Assembly: GCA_902495355.1 (NCBI GenBank)
Contig: CABUWV010000024.1
Span: 1 to 19,031, forward strand
Length of the DNA: 19,031 bases
Source of the DNA: an uncultured Collinsella sp.
Lineage (GTDB): Bacteria; Actinomycetota; Coriobacteriia; Coriobacteriales; Coriobacteriaceae
Reading direction: 5' to 3'
This document shows, in pieces, positions 14,980 through 19,031 of the stretch (its first letter is position 1; each line of letters opens with the position of its first letter). The translations under genes and the position numbers were made by a program. Below the pieces are notes generated by a model. That model had not been told where the DNA came from. It saw nothing but the letters and a program-made list of their open reading frames with translations, and made no database searches.

Positions 14980-15792
14980 CTATTCGGTGAGCTCGGGGCC
15001 CTCGCCGGGCACATAGGCCTCGGCGCCCTCGACGCGGTTGATGCGGATGGATCCAAAGATCTCGTCCTGGCTCAGCGTGAGCGAGCCGCGCTTGGCGAGC
15101 TCAAGCATAGCTAGGAAGGTGACGACGAGCTGCTCGGTGGTGGCATCGCCGTCCAGTAGCTCGCGGAAGGTGCAGGTTTGGTGCGCCATGGTAAAGCGGT
15201 CGACTGAGGCCACGGTCAGGTCGAGCGGCACGCGATGCGGCGCCACGTGCTCGGCCTCCAGCAAGAAGGTCTGTCGCTTGCCGTCCAGGTCGGCGCAGAT
15301 GACGGCGAGACCGCGCAGGGTAATACCGGCCAGGTAGTCGGGCATTAGGCCTAAGAACTCGGGATCGGGGCCGGCCACACGCGGGTGCATGCGGCTTTCG
15401 GCCTGCATGCGGGCACCGAGGGCTGCCGCCGCGCCCTTAAACTGCTTGTAAGCGATCAGGCGCTGGATCAGGACCTCGCGCAAGGCGTCGCCGTCGAGCG
15501 CGCTGAGCTCCTCGAGGTCTTCGTCGAACTCGTCATCGTCGTCATCGGCTTTGCGTGGGGCCTCCTGCGGCACCAGAGAGGCAGCCTTGATGTCCAAAAG
15601 GGTTGCCGCGACCAGCAAAAAATCGCTCGCCACGTCCAGGTCCAGCGCCTCGATGCGCTCAGCCTCGGCAAGGTACTGTTCGGCCACCTCGCTGATGGAG
15701 ATGGCGCCGATATCTACTTTTTGGCGGGTTACCAGCTGCAACAGCAGGTCGAACGGTCCGCTGTAGACCTGCGTCGACACGCGATACGACAT
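14980..15792 (-). CDS. scpA: Segregation and condensation protein A
   Basis: ScpA is the kleisin that bridges the SMC heads and binds ScpB. The 270-aa protein opens with the typical GPFDLLLQLVTRQKVDI (12-28) and ISEVAEQYL, then the N-terminal helical domain with FLLVAATLLDIKAASLVP. An acidic stretch lies at about 83-96, mostly Asp and Glu, in the flexible middle. The C-terminal winged helix includes VVTFLAMLELAKRGSLTLSQDEIFGSI. The ribosome binding site AAAGGAGG, 6 nt before the ATG, is the strongest in the window. An 84-nt gap with an inverted repeat separates scpA from the protease gene, the largest gap in the block, so a separate control point is possible. Confidence 0.97.
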   Translation of the reverse strand: MSYRVSTQVYSGPFDLLLQLVTRQKVDIGAISISEVAEQYLAEAERIEALDLDVASDFLLVAATLLDIKAASLVPQEAPRKADDDDDEFDEDLEELSALDGDALREVLIQRLIAYKQFKGAAAALGARMQAESRMHPRVAGPDPEFLGLMPDYLAGITLRGLAVICADLDGKRQTFLLEAEHVAPHRVPLDLTVASVDRFTMAHQTCTFRELLDGDATTEQLVVTFLAMLELAKRGSLTLSQDEIFGSIRINRVEGAEAYVPGEGPELTE

Positions 15793-15798
15793 CTTCGA

Positions 15799-15806
15799 CC
15801 TCCTTT
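15799..15806 (-). promoter_or_regulatory. Strong scpA ribosome binding site
   Basis: AAAGGAGG stands 6 nt before the scpA ATG, a near-perfect match to the 16S anti-Shine-Dalgarno sequence, and suggests high translation of scpA. Confidence 0.8.
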
Positions 15807-15842
15807 GACGGCGCCTTCGCGGCGCGGTTTGAGTGCATGTTA

Positions 15843-15861
15843 CGACCGTTTTGCACGGTCG
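15843..15861. promoter_or_regulatory. Perfect inverted repeat ahead of scpA
   Basis: CGACCGT and ACGGTCG form a perfect 7-bp inverted repeat with a 5-nt spacer, about 50 nt upstream of the scpA start in the largest gap of the gene block. No T run follows on either strand, so it is not a standard terminator. It could be an operator or an RNA hairpin in the scpA leader. I found no convincing -35/-10 pair around it. Confidence 0.4.
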
Positions 15862-15876
15862 ACCTGTAAGTTTACC

Positions 15877-16560
15877 TTAGATGCCGGCGATTGCGAAGTT
15901 GAGCAGCTGCTCAGCGAGCGGATACACGGTAACGTCGAAATAGCGGTCGATTACATCGATGCCGGTCCACATGGGCAGCAGGTACAGCACCAGGATGAGG
16001 ATGGGCATAGCGTATTGCTGCAGACGGTAATAGTTGTTGAGCGCCTTGCCCTTGAGGAAGGGCACGATGATCGATGAGCCATCGAGCGGCGGGATCGGGA
16101 TGAGGTTGAAGAACGCGAGCGACAGGTTGACCACGATAAAGGTGGCTCCGAAGTTCATGATCTGTGACGCCAGGGCAAAGGACATGCTGGTGTAGAGGCT
16201 GCCATAGGCTAGGCGCATGAGGACCGCGGCAAGACAGGCGAGCGCGATGTTCGATGCGGGGCCGGCAACGCTCACCAGGACCTCGTCGCGCTTGGGGTGC
16301 TTGAGGTTGTTGAGGTAGACAGGCACCGGCTTGGCAAAGGCGAACACCGGGCCTCCGGCGGCGAGCATCAGCAGCGGCAGGAGAATGGTACCGAATGGGT
16401 CGATATGGTTGAGCGGGTTGAGCGAGACACGACCGCGCGAACGGGCCGTCTTATCGCCGAGTGCCCAGGCCGCGGCGGCGTGCGCGCTCTCGTGGATGAC
16501 GATGCCCACAATGACGGCGACGGCGCTGGCGAGCAGGTTCATGATGTAGCTGCTGGACAT
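15877..16560 (-). CDS. Site-2 protease family (M50) membrane metalloprotease
   Basis: This is a compact 227-aa zinc metalloprotease embedded in the membrane, of the short M50 type without a PDZ domain. The zinc motif HESAH gives His23, Glu24 and His27 in the first membrane segment. The third ligand is Asp160 in NLIPIPPLDG. Further hydrophobic segments lie around 56-80, 98-118, 125-155 and 175-200. Relatives cut other membrane proteins within the bilayer, but the substrate is unknown here. It starts 9 nt after the small membrane protein gene, with GGGGAG 4 nt ahead of the ATG. It is commonly found just upstream of scpA in Gram-positive bacteria. Confidence 0.93.
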   Translation of the reverse strand: MSSSYIMNLLASAVAVIVGIVIHESAHAAAAWALGDKTARSRGRVSLNPLNHIDPFGTILLPLLMLAAGGPVFAFAKPVPVYLNNLKHPKRDEVLVSVAGPASNIALACLAAVLMRLAYGSLYTSMSFALASQIMNFGATFIVVNLSLAFFNLIPIPPLDGSSIIVPFLKGKALNNYYRLQQYAMPILILVLYLLPMWTGIDVIDRYFDVTVYPLAEQLLNFAIAGI

Positions 16561-16569
16561 GGCGCTCCC

Positions 16570-16866
16570 CTAGCGGACGCGGCGCGAAGCGCGCGTGAGC
16601 AGGTAGTCAATTACAAACAGAATGACGGCGACGATAGCATAATCCAGGCGGAACACACCGCCAAAGGGCGACGTGATGACGCCGTAGCCGGCGATGGCGT
16701 TCGGCAGCGCGCGCGAAAGCTCAACGACAAAGCCCACGATCTGCAGCTTGGCGGTGAGGCCGCTAAAGCACAACAGCACGGTCATCGCACTCATAAAAAT
16801 GCCGCAGATGCGACAGGCGATGGCGATGATGCTCATCGCCACGGCAGCGGCCTTACGAGAGTTCAC
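16570..16866 (-). CDS. Small membrane protein of unknown function (98 aa)
   Basis: I do not recognise a family. The most likely product starts with GTG at 16866 and reads (M)NSRKAAAVAMSII. GAGGAG stands 7 nt upstream, and the start overlaps the ABC-F gene by 14 nt. A longer open frame to 16986 runs antisense-like through the ABC-F gene in another frame and is rejected. Hydrophobic stretches at about 8-36 and 74-91 look like membrane segments; the middle carries GFVVELSRALPNAI and a Gly-Phe turn SPFGGVF. The end, RASRRVR, is basic and probably cytoplasmic. The M50 protease begins 9 nt later, so the two may be co-translated. A partner or substrate role is conceivable but unsupported by direct evidence. 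Confidence 0.72.
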   Translation of the reverse strand: MNSRKAAAVAMSIIAIACRICGIFMSAMTVLLCFSGLTAKLQIVGFVVELSRALPNAIAGYGVITSPFGGVFRLDYAIVAVILFVIDYLLTRASRRVR

Positions 16867-18886
16867 GTGCGGTCTCCTCTTCGATCTGGGTGGAAAGCTC
16901 CAGCCATTCGTCCTCGAGCTTGGGCAGCTCTTGCTTAAGGCCGTTATATTCCCCCAGCGCGGCGTTGAACTTGTCCTGATCGGCATAAAGCTCTTCGCTT
17001 GCCATCAATTCCATAAGCTCGTCATAGCGGGCGCGCTTTTTATCGAGCTCCGTCTCGATCTTCTTGAGCTGGTTGCGCACGCCCTTGAGTTTTTTGTTGA
17101 GTGCAGCGCGGGCCTGGGCCTCAGCGCGCTTTTGCTCCTTGGTCTTTTTGCCCTCGGCCGGCTTGGAAGCAGCGGCGGGCGCATCGGGCTGGGCCGCGGT
17201 GACCTTGGCGGACTTGGCCGTGGCCGGCACGCTCTCCCCTGCCGCCTCGGCGGCGGCGCGGGCCGCAAGGTCCTCGCGCTTGTAGAGGTAGTAGTCGTAG
17301 TCGCCGTCGTAGACCGTTACCTTGCCATCGCGGATGTCGATCACGCGGTTGGCAACGGCGCGCACCAGGTGCTCGTCGTGGCTGATCAGCACGATGGTTC
17401 CGGGGAAGTTTTGCAGGGCGTTTTCGAGCATGTCCACCGAGTCGATGTCCAAGTGGTTGGTGGGCTCGTCCAGGCACAGGAGCGCCTCGGGGGCCACGAG
17501 CATCTTTGCCAGGGCCAGACGCGCCTTTTCGCCGCCGGAAAGGACGCGAACCTGCTTTTCGATGGAATCGTTGTCGCTAAACAGGAAGGCGCCCAGCAGG
17601 CTGCGCTGTTGCGGCACTGTCCACTTGGGCGTGACGGTGTCGATCTCTTGCAGGACGGTATTGGATTCGGTCATGCCCTCGAGTGCGTGCTGGGCGTAGT
17701 AGGCCACGCCCACGTTGGTGCCCAGGTCGCGGGTGCCGGTGGTGGGCGGCTCCAGGCCGGCGAGGATCTTCATGAGCGTGGACTTGCCGGCGCCGTTGGG
17801 GCCGACGAGTGCCACGTGCTCGCCGCGGTAGAGCTTGAGGTCGATGTCGCTGTAGATGTGCTTGTTGCCGTAGGACTTGGAGACGCCCTCGAGGCCCACG
17901 ACCATGTCGCCGGAGCGCGGCGGGTCGGGGAACTTAAAGTCGATGTGCTTGTGGCCCTCGGGCAGGATGACGAGCTCCTTTTTGATCTGCTCGATCTTGC
18001 GGATGCGCTCCTGCGCCTGAGCGGCCTTGGTGGGCTTGTAGCGGAACTTGTCAACGAAGACCTGCATGTGGGCGATGTCGCGCTCCTGGGCGGCGCGCTT
18101 GGCGCGCATCTGCTCCAGGTTGTCCTCGCGCTGCTTGAGGTAGCTGCTGTAGTTGCCGGTGTAGGTGGTCACGCGACGGTTTTCGAGTGCGGCGACGTGG
18201 TCGACGCAGGCGTCCATGAAGGCGCGGTCGTGGCTGACGATGAGGACGGCGCCGTCGTAGTTGGCAATAAAGCCGCGCAGCCACTGGACGCTCTCGAGGT
18301 CCAGGTGGTTGGTGGGCTCGTCCAGAAGCAGCAGGTCGGGGTGGCGCAGGAAGAGCTTGGCGAGCGCGATGCGCATCTGCCAGCCGCCTGAGAACTCGGA
18401 GCACGGGCGCTCAAAGTCGGTGACCTTAAAGCCCAGACCGGATAGGATCTTACGCGCGTTGCTCTCGAGTTCGTAGCCGCCCAGATGCTCAAAGCGGTCC
18501 TGGACCTGGCCATACTCGTTAAGGAGTGCGTCGACGTTCTTGCCTTGTTCGGAGAGGTCGGTGATCTGGGCCTGCAGCTCGTTGGCGCGCTCGCCCATGC
18601 GGCGGATTTCCTTGGCGGCTGCCATGACCTCGGCAAGGATGGTGGTGTTCTTTTGCTCCAGGTTGGTTTCCTGCTCTAGATAGCCTACCTGGCAGTCCTT
18701 TGCGTACTGGACCTGGCCGGCGTCGGGGCTGTCGATGCCCATGATGATCTTGAGCATGGTGGTTTTGCCGGCGCCGTTGGGTCCCACAAGCGCGAAGCGC
18801 TCGCCGGGGTTGATCTGGAAGGACGCGCCGCTAAAGAGGACGCGCGCGCCGAAGCTTTTTTCGATCTTGTCGACCAGGAGGATCAT
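16853..18886 (-). CDS. ABC-F family ATPase (Uup/YdiF-like)
   Basis: ABC-F proteins are soluble twin-cassette ATPases that bind the ribosomal E site and act on stalled or initiating ribosomes; some give antibiotic resistance. The 677-aa product has cassette one with Walker A GPNGAGKT (35-42), signature FSGGW (165-169) and Walker B LLLLDEPTNHLD. A linker rich in Lys and Gln follows at about 245-325 (the P-site interaction region). Cassette two has GPNGAGKS (362-369), SGGEKAR (450-456) and LCLDEPTNHLD. An Ala/Pro/Lys-rich spacer at about 540-595 leads to a C-terminal coiled coil (595-677) like that of Uup. There are no membrane segments. The SD before the ATG is weak (AAGG). It is the first gene of the block, directly after the tRNA-Ala terminator. 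Housekeeping function is more likely than resistance, given its context. Confidence 0.94.
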   Translation of the reverse strand: MILLVDKIEKSFGARVLFSGASFQINPGERFALVGPNGAGKTTMLKIIMGIDSPDAGQVQYAKDCQVGYLEQETNLEQKNTTILAEVMAAAKEIRRMGERANELQAQITDLSEQGKNVDALLNEYGQVQDRFEHLGGYELESNARKILSGLGFKVTDFERPCSEFSGGWQMRIALAKLFLRHPDLLLLDEPTNHLDLESVQWLRGFIANYDGAVLIVSHDRAFMDACVDHVAALENRRVTTYTGNYSSYLKQREDNLEQMRAKRAAQERDIAHMQVFVDKFRYKPTKAAQAQERIRKIEQIKKELVILPEGHKHIDFKFPDPPRSGDMVVGLEGVSKSYGNKHIYSDIDLKLYRGEHVALVGPNGAGKSTLMKILAGLEPPTTGTRDLGTNVGVAYYAQHALEGMTESNTVLQEIDTVTPKWTVPQQRSLLGAFLFSDNDSIEKQVRVLSGGEKARLALAKMLVAPEALLCLDEPTNHLDIDSVDMLENALQNFPGTIVLISHDEHLVRAVANRVIDIRDGKVTVYDGDYDYYLYKREDLAARAAAEAAGESVPATAKSAKVTAAQPDAPAAASKPAEGKKTKEQKRAEAQARAALNKKLKGVRNQLKKIETELDKKRARYDELMELMASEELYADQDKFNAALGEYNGLKQELPKLEDEWLELSTQIEEETARELS
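16874..16879 (-). promoter_or_regulatory. Ribosome binding site for the 98-aa membrane protein
   Basis: GAGGAG within the last codons of the ABC-F gene lies 7 nt before a GTG codon at 16866 and is the main reason for choosing this start. Confidence 0.65.
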
Positions 18887-18917
18887 GGTGCCGCCTTTGA
18901 CCTTGTGTGCCTATATG

Positions 18918-18945
18918 AAAAAAGGCCCCAACTTGCGTTGGAGCC
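18918..18945 (-). terminator. Intrinsic terminator of tRNA-Ala
   Basis: On the minus strand GGCTCCAAC and GTTGGGGCC (18937-18945 and 18924-18932) pair over 9 positions with one G-T wobble and a GCAA tetraloop, followed by six Ts (18923 down to 18918). It lies about 17 nt past the tRNA end and 31 nt before the ABC-F start codon. Confidence 0.88.
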
Positions 18946-18961
18946 TCATTCAATGCTCGGG

Positions 18962-19031
18962 TGGAGACGAGGGGGATCGAACCCCTGACCTCTTGACTGC
19001 CAGTCAAGCGCTCTCCCAGCTGAGCTACGCC
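18962..19031 (-). tRNA. tRNA-Ala(GGC), 5' end cut by the window
   Basis: The D arm, anticodon arm and T arm are complete. The anticodon stem is CTTGA/TCAAG with loop CTGGCAG, giving anticodon GGC (18999-19001) for GCC/GCU alanine codons. The T arm is AGGGG-TTCGATC-CCCCT. The 3' acceptor strand CGTCTCC pairs with the visible GGCG; three 5' bases lie outside the window. The U at position 70 would allow the G3-U70 pair that identifies tRNA-Ala. No CCA is encoded: the bases after discriminator A read CCC, so the tail must be added after transcription. Confidence 0.95.

Noticed and set aside
16694..18391. 565-codon plus-strand open frame
   Set aside because: Antisense to the ABC-F ATPase; Leu/Gly/Val-rich translation typical of a shadow frame.

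Overview
The window looks like a high-G+C actinobacterial chromosome, most likely Coriobacteriia of the Collinsella/Olsenella type. This rests on base composition, strong GGAGG-type ribosome binding sites, and the gene order scpA-scpB-rlu-cmk-plsC-ispH-(radical SAM)-der-plsY-gpsA. The genus is an inference, because there is no rRNA in the window.

Region A (1-1609) is accessory or decayed DNA. It carries a plus-strand Dam-type (D12 class) adenine DNA methyltransferase that is broken by a +1 frameshift in a G7 tract and has no standard start codon ahead of its first conserved motifs. No restriction partner is visible. The remaining sequence, 1-195 and 1128-1609, has no recognisable gene, only small repeats and hairpins.

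Region B (1610-1800) is a complete minus-strand tRNA-Pro(GGG) with its own promoter and intrinsic terminator. Its 3' end faces the accessory DNA, which fits a tRNA integration site, although no att repeat was found.

Region C (1807-18886) is one dense minus-strand block of 18 genes, mostly overlapping or separated by fewer than 20 nt. In transcription order they are: an ABC-F ribosome-associated ATPase, a 98-aa membrane protein, an M50 site-2 protease, scpA, scpB, an RsuA/RluB-type pseudouridine synthase, cmk, a plsC-like acyltransferase, ispH, a PDZ/radical SAM/DUF512 protein, der, plsY, gpsA, rpe, a cysteine desulfurase, a Nif3-like protein, a coiled-coil zinc-ribbon protein and coaBC. The genes fall into themes: ribosome assembly and rRNA modification (ABC-F, pseudouridine synthase, Der, perhaps the DUF512 protein), chromosome condensation (ScpAB), phospholipid synthesis from dihydroxyacetone phosphate to phosphatidate (GpsA, PlsY, PlsC), Fe-S and sulfur metabolism (cysteine desulfurase supplying IspH and the radical SAM protein), and cofactor or precursor supply (CoaBC, Cmk, Rpe, IspH).

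Region D (18887-19031) is an intrinsic terminator and most of a minus-strand tRNA-Ala(GGC) that is cut by the window edge.

I did not find a clearly new multi-gene system. The points most worth a second look are the G7-interrupted methyltransferase beside the tRNA, the HX4E acyltransferase motif, the zinc ribbon lacking one ligand, the DUF512-der pair, an inverted repeat ahead of scpA, and the unassigned 98-aa membrane protein.
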